NCBI GenBank assembly: GCA_023423065.1
Contig: JAFAGC010000029.1
Coordinates: 62,001-126,000, forward strand
DNA from: Pseudomonadota bacterium
GTDB taxonomy: Bacteria > Pseudomonadota > Gammaproteobacteria > Steroidobacterales > Steroidobacteraceae
DNA length: 64,000 nucleotides
Direction: 5' to 3'
The notes under the pieces are model-generated. The model was not told the DNA's origin. It searched no databases and saw only the letters and a list, made by a program, of their open reading frames with translations. The position numbers and the translations under genes were made by a program. Below are positions 35,122 to 44,351 of this stretch, in pieces; the stretch's first letter is position 1, and each line of letters opens with the position of its first letter.

Positions 35122-38100
35122 ATGAGCACCGACGACAGCGCCCGACCGAGCCGCGTTCTCGCGCGGCTCGTGGCGCTGTTGGCCATCGCCGTGGGCGCGA
35201 TGTCGCTCGCGGGATGGTCGTTCGGCATCGAGCAGCTCACCAGTCTCTCCCCGGCCTGGCCGCGGATGGCGCGCCTCACCGCGCTGTCGTTCCTGCTGGC
35301 CGGGTTCACCTTGTGGCTCGCGGCGGGAGACCGTCGCACCCCGGCGCGCATCGGCGCCACGCTGATGGGCGCGATCGGGCTGCTGATCCTGGTGCGCTAT
35401 GCCACCGGGTGGAGCGTGCACCTCGAGAATTTTTCCCTCGCCGCCATCCCCTCCACGTCTCCGGTGCGCATGGCGCCCGGCACGGCCACCGCGTTTCTGT
35501 TGTTAGGCGGCGCGTTGTGGTGCTCGTTCGAGCGGCGGCTCACCGGTGTACACCAGGTGCTGGCCCTGTGCGCCCTGCTCGTGGGCTGCCTGGGTTTCTC
35601 GCGCTACATATTCGGCGCCGACGCGAGCGCGGTGTTCAGCGCGATGGCCTTCCCCACTTCCGCCATGATCATGTTGCTCTCGGCGGGAGTCATCGCGCTG
35701 CGCGGCGATTCGGGCATCGCCGCACTGCTCGCGAGCGAAGGGGTGGGCGGCGGCATCGCGCGGCGATTGCTGCCGGCGGCCATCCTGGTGCCCCTCGCGG
35801 CCGGGGCGTTGACCGCGCAGGCCGCGCGCAGCGGTGTCCTGACCATCGAAGAAGCCGTCGCGCTGTTCGCGCTCTGCAGCATGGTGATCTTCGTGAGCAT
35901 CGTGTGGATCAACGCGGCGCGCGGCGAACGTGCCGACCGGCTGCGCCGCCGCGCGGAGCACAACCTGCGCATGAGCGAGGAGCGCAACCAGCTCATCGTC
36001 GAAACCTCGCTCGACGCCGTCGTGACCATGAACGCCGACGGCATCATCACGGGCTGGAATCCGCAGGCGGAGCGCACGTTCGGCTGGATGCGTTCCGAGG
36101 TCATCGGACGCGAGCTCGCCGATATGATCGTCCCGGAACGCCTGCGCGACGCGCATCGCGCCGGACTCAGGCGCTACCTCGATTCCGGCATGACACGTGT
36201 CCTGAACCGGCGTTCCGAACTCGCGGCGCTGCATCGCGAGAACCGGGAATTTCCCGTGGAGATCGCGATCACGCCGATCGGCTTCGGCTCCGAGATGGTC
36301 TTCAGCGCGTTCATCCGCGACATCACCGGCCGGGTGCGTGCCGAGGCCGCGCTGCGCGAGAGCGAACAGCGCTTCCGCACGATGGCCAACAGCGCGCCCG
36401 TGCTGATCTGGATGAGCGGCCCCGATAAACGTTGCACCTGGTTCAACCAGCGCTGGCTCGATTTCGTCGGGCGCGGCATGGAGCAGGAAATCGGCGACGG
36501 CTGGTGCGACAACCTGCACTCGGCCGATTTCGATCGCGTGCTCGACACCTATCATGCCGCCTTCGACGCGCGCCGTCCGTACGAGGTGGAGTTCCGGCTG
36601 CAGCGCCACGACGGCGCATGGCGCTGGCTGCTCGAGCGCGGCACACCCATCATCGGACCTGACGGCGATTTCAGCGGTTACATCGGCACCTGCATCGACA
36701 TCACCGAACACCGCGAGACGGTCGAGCAGCTGCGCGAGAGCCGCGCGCGCTTCAAGACGCTGGCCGAATCGCTGCCGCAGCTCGTGTGGACCTGCCTGCG
36801 CGACGGCTACTGCGACTACGTGTCGCGGCAGTGGCTCGAGTACACCGGCGCGCCCGAGGAACAGCAGCTCGGAACCGGCTGGTTCGAACACGTGCATCCC
36901 GACGATCGCATGAAGGTGCGAATGGAGTGGGCGCGTGTGGTCAGCACGGGCGAAGAGTACGACGAAATCTTCCGCATCCGGCGCCACGACGGCGTGTATC
37001 GATCGTTCAAGGCGCGCGCGGTCCCGCTGCGCGATCCCGCCGGACGCATCCTCAAGTGGTTCGGTTCGAACACCGACATGGAAGACTTCGTGCAGTCCGA
37101 GCAGCGCCTCAAGCTGCAGCTCGAACGCATGCACCTGCTCGATCGAACTACCCACGCGATCGGCGCGCACCAGGAGATCAACAAGGTGTTCGGCGTGGTG
37201 CTGCAGAGCCTCGAGGAGGACCTCGGCGTGGATTTCGGCTGCGTCGCCACCTACCAGGCGGACCCCGAACAACTGACGGTCGCGAGCCTCGGCGCAAGCA
37301 GCGGCCCACTCGCGACGCGCATTGGCCTCGCCGAGCGGGCGCAGATCGAGGTGGACGACAGCCTGCTCGCGCGTTGCGTGCGCGGCGAGATGGTGTACGA
37401 GCCTGACATCCGCGGCAGCCGCCTGCCGCTGTCCGCGCGACTGGCCACTGGCGGTCTCGCGACGCTGGCGATCGCGCCGCTCGTGATCGAGGACGAGGTC
37501 TTCGGCGTGCTGATCGTCGCGCGCCGCGGCGTCGATGCCTTCGATGAGGACAGCCGCGAATTCCTGCGCCAGCTTTCGAACCACGTCGCCCTCGCCGCGC
37601 ACCAGGCGCGCCTGTACGAGGCATTGCAGGCTGCCTACCAGGATTTGCGCCAGACCCAGCAGACGGTGATGCAACACGAGCGGCTGCGCGCGCTCGGGCA
37701 GATCGCGAGCGGCATCGCGCACGACATCAACAATGCTTTGTCGCCGGCCGGTCTCTACGCCCAGTCGATGCTCGAGCACGAGAAGGGCCTGTCGGAACGG
37801 GCGCGCGAACATCTCGCGGTGATCCAGCGCGCCATCGAAGACGTGGCCGGCACCGTGCAGCGCATGCGCGCGTTCTACATGCCGCAGGGGCAGGAGATGA
37901 CGCTCGCCCCGGTAGACGTGAACCAGATCCTGATGCAGGTCATCGACCTCACGCGCGCGCGCTGGAGCAACATGGCGCTCGAGCGCGGCGTGGTCGTGCA
38001 GGTCGTCAGCGACCTCGCGCCCGATCTGCCGCGAATTCTCGGCGCCGAGAACGAAGTGCGCGACGCGGTCACGAACCTGCTGTTGAACGCGGTGGACTCG

Positions 38101-38802
38101 ATGCCCGATGGCGGCACGGTCACGCTGCGCACGCGGCTCGACTCGCGCGACAAGGAAGTGCTGATCGAAGTGCAGGACATGGGCGTGGGCATGAGCGATA
38201 CCACGCGCAGCCGCTGCCTCGAGCCGTTCTACACCACCAAGGGCGAACGCGGCTCGGGGCTCGGACTGCCGATGGTGTTCGGCATGGTCCAGCGCCACGG
38301 CGGGCAGCTCGAGATCGACAGCGAGCTCGGCAAGGGCACGACGATGCGGCTGCGGCTGCCGCTCGCGCCCAGCGGCATGTCATCGAGTGAGACGACGCCG
38401 TTGGCGCCAGACCATCCGCTGCGCATCCTGCTCATCGACGACGATCCTCTGCTGCTGCGTAGCCTGCGCGACGCACTCGAGCTCGACGCACACGAAGTGC
38501 TCACCGCCGAAGGCGGTGAAGCCGGCATCGACCTCTTCGCGACCGAGCAGTCCGCCGGCCGCAAACTGGACGCGGTGATCACCGATCTCGGCATGCCTTA
38601 TGTCGACGGCCGCAAGGTCGCGATACGCATCCACCAGCTCTCCGCCACCGTGCCCATCATCATGCTGACGGGCTGGGGGCACCGGATGCTCGCGACGGAC
38701 GACAAGCCAGAGCACGTGGCTCGCGTGCTGAGCAAGCCACCGAAGATGGCCGAATTGCGCGCCACGCTCGCGGAACTGGTGCGGCCGGGCGGCAACCCGT
38801 GA
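35122..38802 (+). CDS. Multi-PAS hybrid sensor histidine kinase with C-terminal receiver
   Basis: 1226 residues. Eight or so membrane helices occupy the first 270 residues. Three PAS/PAC domains follow (about 285-400, 410-535, 540-660), then a GAF domain (about 680-835). The HisKA domain has His867 in GIAHDINNALSP, the HATPase has GSGLGLPMVFGMV, and the receiver domain has Asp1155 in VITDLGMPYVDG. No separate regulator is nearby, so signalling may pass to an unlinked protein. The downstream palindrome overlaps the stop codon. Confidence 0.9.
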   Translation: MSTDDSARPSRVLARLVALLAIAVGAMSLAGWSFGIEQLTSLSPAWPRMARLTALSFLLAGFTLWLAAGDRRTPARIGATLMGAIGLLILVRYATGWSVHLENFSLAAIPSTSPVRMAPGTATAFLLLGGALWCSFERRLTGVHQVLALCALLVGCLGFSRYIFGADASAVFSAMAFPTSAMIMLLSAGVIALRGDSGIAALLASEGVGGGIARRLLPAAILVPLAAGALTAQAARSGVLTIEEAVALFALCSMVIFVSIVWINAARGERADRLRRRAEHNLRMSEERNQLIVETSLDAVVTMNADGIITGWNPQAERTFGWMRSEVIGRELADMIVPERLRDAHRAGLRRYLDSGMTRVLNRRSELAALHRENREFPVEIAITPIGFGSEMVFSAFIRDITGRVRAEAALRESEQRFRTMANSAPVLIWMSGPDKRCTWFNQRWLDFVGRGMEQEIGDGWCDNLHSADFDRVLDTYHAAFDARRPYEVEFRLQRHDGAWRWLLERGTPIIGPDGDFSGYIGTCIDITEHRETVEQLRESRARFKTLAESLPQLVWTCLRDGYCDYVSRQWLEYTGAPEEQQLGTGWFEHVHPDDRMKVRMEWARVVSTGEEYDEIFRIRRHDGVYRSFKARAVPLRDPAGRILKWFGSNTDMEDFVQSEQRLKLQLERMHLLDRTTHAIGAHQEINKVFGVVLQSLEEDLGVDFGCVATYQADPEQLTVASLGASSGPLATRIGLAERAQIEVDDSLLARCVRGEMVYEPDIRGSRLPLSARLATGGLATLAIAPLVIEDEVFGVLIVARRGVDAFDEDSREFLRQLSNHVALAAHQARLYEALQAAYQDLRQTQQTVMQHERLRALGQIASGIAHDINNALSPAGLYAQSMLEHEKGLSERAREHLAVIQRAIEDVAGTVQRMRAFYMPQGQEMTLAPVDVNQILMQVIDLTRARWSNMALERGVVVQVVSDLAPDLPRILGAENEVRDAVTNLLLNAVDSMPDGGTVTLRTRLDSRDKEVLIEVQDMGVGMSDTTRSRCLEPFYTTKGERGSGLGLPMVFGMVQRHGGQLEIDSELGKGTTMRLRLPLAPSGMSSSETTPLAPDHPLRILLIDDDPLLLRSLRDALELDAHEVLTAEGGEAGIDLFATEQSAGRKLDAVITDLGMPYVDGRKVAIRIHQLSATVPIIMLTGWGHRMLATDDKPEHVARVLSKPPKMAELRATLAELVRPGGNP

Positions 38803-38860
38803 TGTAAAGGAACCTTGACGTTCCGGGGCTCGACCGGTAACGTCAAGGTTCCTTTACATC
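38801..38860. repeat. 60-bp palindrome overlapping the kinase stop codon
   Basis: Twenty-two-base arms at 38801-38822 and 38839-38860 are exact reverse complements (left begins GATGTAAAGGAACC, right ends GGTTCCTTTACATC). The 16-base centre has CCGG at each end, which extends the stem. It covers the TGA of the kinase and ends 22 bases before the next gene. Confidence 0.92.
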
Positions 38861-38882
38861 GGAGCGGGCACCGGGGGCGCGC

Positions 38883-39278
38883 GTGGATACCACCGAAAGA
38901 AGAACTCTCCTCAAGGTGTGGATGCGCCAGTTCGGCTGGCTGCTCGTGCTGTACATGGCGGCGTACGTCGCGGCGATGTGGGCCTTGACGAGTCTGCCCG
39001 CGGGGACGTCGCGGACGCTTCTCGTGTTGTCACCGATCCTCCCGGGCCTCGCGATGATCTGGAACACCGTGCTCGCCTATCGCCGGAGCGACGAGTTCGT
39101 GCGGCACGAGATCCTGTACGCCGCCGCGCTCGCGGCGCTCGTGACGGCCGCGTGGACTCTGGTTTATGCCTATCTCGAACCACTGGGATTCCCGCATCTC
39201 AACGTCGGATTCGTGCACACGTTCGGCTGGCCCGTGTTCATCTGGCGAATGATCCGCCTCATGAGACTGAGCGCTTGA
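38883..39278 (+). CDS. Hypothetical four-helix membrane protein
   Basis: 131 residues with four predicted transmembrane segments (about 18-38, 45-63, 80-100, 105-122) and a basic N-terminus. The start is GTG at 38883. It is fused in translation to the next gene, whose TTG overlaps the TGA. Pairing of a small membrane protein with an XRE regulator is known in other bacteria, but I cannot assign a function. Confidence 0.7.
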   Translation: MDTTERRTLLKVWMRQFGWLLVLYMAAYVAAMWALTSLPAGTSRTLLVLSPILPGLAMIWNTVLAYRRSDEFVRHEILYAAALAALVTAAWTLVYAYLEPLGFPHLNVGFVHTFGWPVFIWRMIRLMRLSA

Positions 39279-39481
39279 AGAACATCCTGCCCGAGCTGCG
39301 CGCGAAACACGGCTGGACGCAGGCCGAACTCGCGGCGCGGCTCGGCATTTCCCGGCAGTCGATCATCGCGATCGAGACCGGGCGCTACGACCCGAGCCTG
39401 CCGCTGGCGTTCGAGATCGCGGAAGTTTTCAAACTACCGCTGGAAACAATCTTCCAGCGTGAAAAGGGAAAGAAGAAATGA
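39275..39481 (+). CDS. XRE-family helix-turn-helix regulator
   Basis: 68-residue Cro/CI-type protein beginning LKNILPELRAKHGWTQAELA, with TTG as start in the overlap TTGA. Residues 15-55 form the HTH (TQAELAARLGISRQSIIAIETGRYDPSLPLAFEIA). The C-terminus is lysine rich. It is similar to the small YozG/YvaO-type regulators that accompany membrane proteins. Its stop overlaps the GGT-like start by four bases. Confidence 0.82.
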   Translation: MKNILPELRAKHGWTQAELAARLGISRQSIIAIETGRYDPSLPLAFEIAEVFKLPLETIFQREKGKKK

Positions 39482-41181
39482 GAGCCATGATGCGTGCAGG
39501 CTGGATGATCGGAGTGGCGCTGGGTATGGGCGCGTCCGCCGCCGAGGTGACCGCCGAGCGCGGCATGGTCGTGACGACCAGCGGCACGGGCGCGGCGCGC
39601 GCCGGCGTCGCGATGCTCGAAAAGGGCGGCAACGCCATGGATGCCGCCCTGACCGCAGCGTTGCTTCAGCCTTGCGTCGCGGCCGGCTCGTACGTGAGCT
39701 ACGCGGGAATCATCAACGTCGTGTACTTCGACGCGAAGAGCGGCAGGGTCTTCGACCTCAATGCCGGATACAACACCGTGCGGGAGGAGACCGAGCCGCT
39801 GACGATTCCGGGGATCGACCCCGCGGCGCTCGCGGCGGACAACCTGCACGCGTTCGACTCGCCGCCCAGCGGCCGAACCGCGCTCGTGCCCGGATACTTC
39901 GCCGGCGTCGCGGCCGCACATGCGAAATTCGGCAAACGCGCCTTCGCCGAACTGCTCGCTCCGGCGATCGATTGCGCGGAAAAGGGCTTCCCGCTCTCGC
40001 CGGAACTTGCGGGAATGATGAGATCCCGCCAGTCGGTATTGCAGCGCTTGCCCGCGACGCGCGCGGTGTTCACGCGGTCCGACGGTGAGCTGTACGCGGC
40101 GGGTGACACGTTTCGCCAGCCCGAGCTCGCGCAGACATTGCGCGCCGTCGCCAAACACGGCGCCGATCACATCTATCGCGGCGCGTGGACGAAGGAGTTC
40201 GTCGAGGCCCTGCGCGGCGAAGGCGGCAAGATGACGCTGGCCGACCTCGAGGCCTATCTACCGACGTGGATCGATCCGGCGCACGGAACGTTCAACGGCT
40301 ACGACGTCTACGCGCATGGCCTGCCGTCGAGAGGCGGAGTGGCGCTGATCGAAGGCCTGAATCTCGCCACGGTTGCGAACCTCGCAGCCCTGCCTCCCTA
40401 CGGGGAGTCGCCGCTCAAACTGTTCCGCATCGCGCAATTCGCGAAGCTGGGCGCGATTCTCAACGCGCCGGGCGTCGCGCCGCAGATGGAAAAGGCCCTC
40501 GGGTTCGAGCTCACACCCGTTGCGCGCATCCGGCCCGACACGGCCAACAAGCTGTGGCCCCTGCTCGACGCCGGCTCGATTCCGATCATTCCGGCGCCGC
40601 GCAAACTGACTACCGCGCACTCGGACGGCGTGGTGGCGGTGGATCGGCAAGGCAACGTGGCCGCGATCGTCCATACCATCAATACCGTGAACTGGGGATC
40701 CACCGGCATCTTCGTCGGTGGCATCTCCATCCCCGATTCCGCCGCGTTCCAGCAAGCCTTGATCGCGAGCGTCCCACCCGGAACGCGCCTCCCCGACGAC
40801 ACGAGTCCCGGCCTCGTGATTCGCGATGGCAAGCCGGTGCTCGGGTTCTCCGCCATCGGCGCGGGTCTGCACGTCCGCACACTTGGCGCCCTGCTCGACA
40901 CGCTCGCACACGGTATGTCGCCGCAGCAGGCGATCGCGTCGCCCGCGCTCGGCGGGTTGGATTTTTCCAGGGCGGCCGCCGGTGAGATCGGCTTGACTGT
41001 CGGCAAGTCGGATTTCAGCGCGCAATACCTGCAGCAGTTGCGCGAGCTCGGACAACCCGTGATCGAGGACGACCTGCAGCGCGGCTACTGGATCGGCATC
41101 GCGGTGGATGCCGGCAAGCCGCGACTCAAGGGTGGCGCATTGCGCGAAATGTCGATGGGCGGCGAAGCCGCCGGTTATTAG
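39478..41181 (+). CDS. Divergent gamma-glutamyltranspeptidase-like Ntn hydrolase
   Basis: 567-residue exported protein. A signal peptide covers about residues 5-22. Weak GGT features: GMVVTTSGTGAARAGVAMLEKGGNAMDAA near the start, and LTTAHSDGVVAVDRQGN in the middle, where the Thr after LT would be the autoprocessing nucleophile (usual TTHYS). The glycine-rich G-G-G-F block is replaced by GSYVSYAGIINVVYF, and SSGG by SRGG. Substrate is therefore doubtful. ATG at 39478 is coupled to the regulator stop; 39487 is a second possibility. Confidence 0.75.
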   Translation: MRAMMRAGWMIGVALGMGASAAEVTAERGMVVTTSGTGAARAGVAMLEKGGNAMDAALTAALLQPCVAAGSYVSYAGIINVVYFDAKSGRVFDLNAGYNTVREETEPLTIPGIDPAALAADNLHAFDSPPSGRTALVPGYFAGVAAAHAKFGKRAFAELLAPAIDCAEKGFPLSPELAGMMRSRQSVLQRLPATRAVFTRSDGELYAAGDTFRQPELAQTLRAVAKHGADHIYRGAWTKEFVEALRGEGGKMTLADLEAYLPTWIDPAHGTFNGYDVYAHGLPSRGGVALIEGLNLATVANLAALPPYGESPLKLFRIAQFAKLGAILNAPGVAPQMEKALGFELTPVARIRPDTANKLWPLLDAGSIPIIPAPRKLTTAHSDGVVAVDRQGNVAAIVHTINTVNWGSTGIFVGGISIPDSAAFQQALIASVPPGTRLPDDTSPGLVIRDGKPVLGFSAIGAGLHVRTLGALLDTLAHGMSPQQAIASPALGGLDFSRAAAGEIGLTVGKSDFSAQYLQQLRELGQPVIEDDLQRGYWIGIAVDAGKPRLKGGALREMSMGGEAAGY

Positions 41182-41639
41182 GGCGGGCAGGCGGTGTATT
41201 CGAAGGGAATCACCGCCACCTTGCCATCTTTGCCCGGGCCGGCGATTTCCGCGTGCAGACCCGTAGCCGTACGCCGGTATTCGACGCGGTTCGGAAAATC
41301 ATGCGCGGGATTTTCGAAGCGCGCCCAGCCCTCGCCGGATGCCGTCAGTCTGAATTCCGTCGGCGGCCTGCCCTGCGGCTGCGCGATGAATCGGATGCCC
41401 TCACGCGTTTCGATGCGCATGAATTCGAAGCTCTTCGTCCGGTCGCCTTTCACCGTCCGAGAAAGTCCGAGCAGGATGTCGCCGCGCGCGCCGAGCCACT
41501 GCTCTTCGATGAACTCGCCGGCCGCGTCGGAACACCAGTGCCCGACGAGCCATTCGAAGCTTGCGCCGGGTGAATCCGCCGAGACGGCGGCCGACAAGAT
41601 GGCGGCCGTGGCGGCGGCCAGGAACGTGTTCTTTTTCAT
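41178..41639 (-). CDS. DUF6265-like exported protein
   Basis: 153 residues with a signal peptide (to about residue 21) and a lipocalin-like beta-rich domain. SFEWLVGHWCSDAAGEFIEEQWLGARGD and RTKSFEFMRIETREG are the main motifs. It overlaps the convergent GGT-like gene by four bases. Family assignment is from memory of the motif; function unknown. Confidence 0.68.
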   Translation of the reverse strand: MKKNTFLAAATAAILSAAVSADSPGASFEWLVGHWCSDAAGEFIEEQWLGARGDILLGLSRTVKGDRTKSFEFMRIETREGIRFIAQPQGRPPTEFRLTASGEGWARFENPAHDFPNRVEYRRTATGLHAEIAGPGKDGKVAVIPFEYTACPP

Positions 41640-41648
41640 GGGCTCACA

Positions 41649-42293
41649 CTAACTCGCGAGATCCTTCGCGTCACCGGGTCGCTTTGCGTCGATATACCGG
41701 GCACCCAGTAACGTGAGCACGCCCGCCAACACGATCGACGCCGCCACGTCACCGAGGAAATGGTCGTTCGCGTTCACGCGCGCGAGGGCGATGAACCACG
41801 GCACGATCATGAGAGGCCAGCGCCATTTCGGGAACAGCCACGCGAGCGGCATGAACAGGCCGAAATAAAAACCCGCGTGACCCGACGGGAACGAACTCCC
41901 GTCCACGAACCAGGCATGGTCCCAGTCGCCGTTTTCGAGCACCTGGAACGGCCGCAATCGGCCGAATGCGTTCTTGCTCACGCCGGCGATCAGCGTGGAC
42001 AGTAGCTGCACGCCGCCCACGAACAGCACCGCCCTGCCCGGCGCTCGCGTGGCGGCGCGGGTCAGCAAGGCGAGCCCACCCCCCGTCAACACGAGTCCGA
42101 TCAGGAACTTGGAGAGATCCTTGCCACTGATCGTATCGAGCAGCAAGGTGCCGCGATCCAGCAGCCAGAGTCGCTGCAGGCCCGACGCCGCCAGGTATTC
42201 GGCAATGGCACGATCGAGCCCGAGCAGGCCCGCGAACAGGAACAGGCAGCCGGCGAGGATGTGCAGTGCAACGAAGCGGTCGCGCTGGGACAT
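41649..42293 (-). CDS. PAP2-superfamily membrane phosphatase
   Basis: 214 residues with six membrane helices. The three phosphatase motifs are present: KNAFGRLRPF (KxxxxxxRP), SFPSGHAGF (PSGH), and RVNANDHFLGD (SRxxxxxHxxxD). It probably dephosphorylates lipid phosphates such as undecaprenyl diphosphate or phosphatidic acid in the periplasm. It is 9 bases downstream of the DUF6265-like gene start. Confidence 0.87.
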   Translation of the reverse strand: MSQRDRFVALHILAGCLFLFAGLLGLDRAIAEYLAASGLQRLWLLDRGTLLLDTISGKDLSKFLIGLVLTGGGLALLTRAATRAPGRAVLFVGGVQLLSTLIAGVSKNAFGRLRPFQVLENGDWDHAWFVDGSSFPSGHAGFYFGLFMPLAWLFPKWRWPLMIVPWFIALARVNANDHFLGDVAASIVLAGVLTLLGARYIDAKRPGDAKDLAS

Positions 42294-42357
42294 GGCGGTC
42301 TGACGCCGCCAGTACGCGAGTCGTTTGGAGCGGTGCCGGCTCTTTAATTGGGCGGCG

Positions 42358-43569
42358 TCAGGCCGGAACGGCGACGCCGCGATGCCAGCGGCGGGCGAAA
42401 TACCACGCGCTCCAGGCCACGACGGTGTAGCCGAACGACGTCCACGCCAGGACGTTCAAATTCCAGGAGACGTGCGGCGCGACTAGGCCCAGCGTGAATG
42501 CGGTGATGAGCAGGGCGACGAAGGACTGCCCGGCGGACGCGGTGCCGCGCGCGGCGGGAAACAGGTCGAGCATCTGGAGCGTGAGCACCGGAAAGGCGAA
42601 CTGCGCGCCGATCGCCGACGTGAACAGCAGCGCCTGCTGCAGGTGCATGGGCACCTCGGGAACCGTCGAGTGGAGCAGCGCGCGCAATAACGCGGCCGCG
42701 AAAGTGATGCCGAGACCCAGGCGGATCTGCACGATGAGATCGAAGCGCCGCGCGAACAAGGTCGACAGGATCGCGCCGGCGAGGATGCCGCTGATCACGG
42801 GCAGGAACAGCCAGTAGTAAGAGGTCTCGTTCCCGCCCCAATGCTTCTCGACGATCGCGGGCGCCGAGCCGATGTAGCAGGCGATGGAAGAGAAGTTGGT
42901 CGCGGCGGCGAGCGCCAGCATCAGGAATTCCGGGTGGCGCAGCACCGTCGCCGAGGTTGCGGCGAGATTGCGCACGTTGAACGGAACGCGCGCCGAGACC
43001 GGGTGTGTCTCGGGCAACTTCCACCACGCCGCGAACGTGAACACCAGGCCACACAGCACCATGAAGGCGAACACCGCGCGCCAGCCGAAGGCGAGGTGCG
43101 CCCAGCCGCCGACGATGGGCGCCACGGCCGGCGCGATCGCGAAGATCATCGTGGTCACGCTCATGAGGCGCTGCGCGCGCGCCCCGTCGTACAGGTCGCG
43201 GATCACGGCACGGCCGATCACCATGCCGACGCCCGCGGTCACGCCCTGCAGCACTCGCGCCGCGATCAGCGATCCGTAGTTCGGCGCGAACGTGCAGGCC
43301 AGCGAACCGACCGTGTACAGCGACATGCCCCAGATCATCACGGGCCGGCGGCCGACCGCGTCCGACAACGGGCCGTGCAGCAGCGAGGCGAACGCGAACG
43401 GCAGCATGTACGCCGTGATCACCTGCTGGAGCTGCAGCGCGTCGACGCCGAGCGCTTTTTCCATCGCGTGGAACGCGGGGAAAAAGGTGTCGATCGAAAA
43501 CGGGCTCACCATGGACAACCCGCCCAGCAGGAGGGCGAGGATCCAGTAGCGCGGCAGCTTGTGTTCCAA
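42358..43569 (-). CDS. MFS transporter, Bcr/CflA type
   Basis: 403-residue drug-resistance type major facilitator with 12 membrane helices. The first helix contains SMVSPFSIDTFFPAF with the conserved Asp; the loop motif GPLSDAVGRRPVM is motif A, and ARVLQGVTAGVGMVIGRAVI is typical of the family. The start is inferred as TTG at 43569, five bases after the trpA stop, because helix 1 begins nine residues later and no ATG lies between. It is thus probably co-transcribed with trp. Confidence 0.82.
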   Translation of the reverse strand: MEHKLPRYWILALLLGGLSMVSPFSIDTFFPAFHAMEKALGVDALQLQQVITAYMLPFAFASLLHGPLSDAVGRRPVMIWGMSLYTVGSLACTFAPNYGSLIAARVLQGVTAGVGMVIGRAVIRDLYDGARAQRLMSVTTMIFAIAPAVAPIVGGWAHLAFGWRAVFAFMVLCGLVFTFAAWWKLPETHPVSARVPFNVRNLAATSATVLRHPEFLMLALAAATNFSSIACYIGSAPAIVEKHWGGNETSYYWLFLPVISGILAGAILSTLFARRFDLIVQIRLGLGITFAAALLRALLHSTVPEVPMHLQQALLFTSAIGAQFAFPVLTLQMLDLFPAARGTASAGQSFVALLITAFTLGLVAPHVSWNLNVLAWTSFGYTVVAWSAWYFARRWHRGVAVPA

Positions 43570-43574
43570 GTGTA

Positions 43575-44351
43575 TCAGGCGGGCCGCAGCGCCCTCAGGA
43601 ACGCTGCGGCATCCTGACCGCTCTCGAGGACTTCGACGAGCGCCGACCCGACGATGACGCCGGCGACGTGGCCATCGAGCTGCCGCACCTGTTCGCGCGC
43701 GCGGATGCCGAAGCCGGCGCACACGGGTAGTTTGGAGGCCGCGCGCACCGCGTCGAGGTAACGCGTCACCTCGCCCGGCACCGCCGCGGTCTTGCCCGTG
43801 GTGCCGGTCATCGTGACCGCGTACACGAAGCCCTGCGCGGCCGCGCAGAGTTTCCGCATGCGTTCCGGCGTGGTCACGGGCGTGACCATCTGGATCAGCG
43901 CGATGCCGTGTCGGCCGAGCGCCGCGCGGAATTCCTCGCTCTCGTCGAACGGCAGGTCCGGCACGATGAAGCCGCACACGCCGGCCCGTGCCGCCTCGGC
44001 GGCCAGCTTCTCGAGCCCGAACGACAGCAGCGGGTTGAGATAACTCATCAGGACGAGCGGCGCTTTCGGCCGTTCCATCGCGGTGAGTTCGGCGAGCAGC
44101 CAGCGCAGCGAAACGCCCTGGCGCAACGCTTCGCGGCTCGAGCGCTGGATGGTCATGCCGTCGGCCATCGGATCGGTGAACGGCACGCCGATCTCCACCA
44201 CGTCGGCCTCGTTGCCAATCTGCGCGAGATTCTCGCGGAACTTGTCCCGCTGCGGATATCCGGCGGTGATGAACGCGACGATCGCGGTGCCCCCGCGGGC
44301 ACCTGTAATCGCGGCCGACAGTTTCTCGCTGGGCTTCTGGCTGATCGTCAT
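43575..44351 (-). CDS. trpA: Tryptophan synthase alpha subunit
   Basis: 258-residue TIM barrel that releases indole from indole-3-glycerol phosphate. Catalytic Glu and Asp are seen in VVEIGVPFTDPMADG (with the aspartate). The phosphate-binding end is VCAGFGIRAREQV ... GVIVGSALV. ATG at 44351 overlaps the trpB stop by four bases. Last of seven trp genes. Confidence 0.96.
   Translation of the reverse strand: MTISQKPSEKLSAAITGARGGTAIVAFITAGYPQRDKFRENLAQIGNEADVVEIGVPFTDPMADGMTIQRSSREALRQGVSLRWLLAELTAMERPKAPLVLMSYLNPLLSFGLEKLAAEAARAGVCGFIVPDLPFDESEEFRAALGRHGIALIQMVTPVTTPERMRKLCAAAQGFVYAVTMTGTTGKTAAVPGEVTRYLDAVRAASKLPVCAGFGIRAREQVRQLDGHVAGVIVGSALVEVLESGQDAAAFLRALRPA

Noticed and set aside
35503..38298. 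931-codon open frame on the minus strand within the sensor kinase gene
   Set aside because: It is antisense to a well-supported multidomain kinase. Its product is Arg/His/Ala/Val-rich with no domain pattern, as expected from the opposite strand of a high-GC gene.
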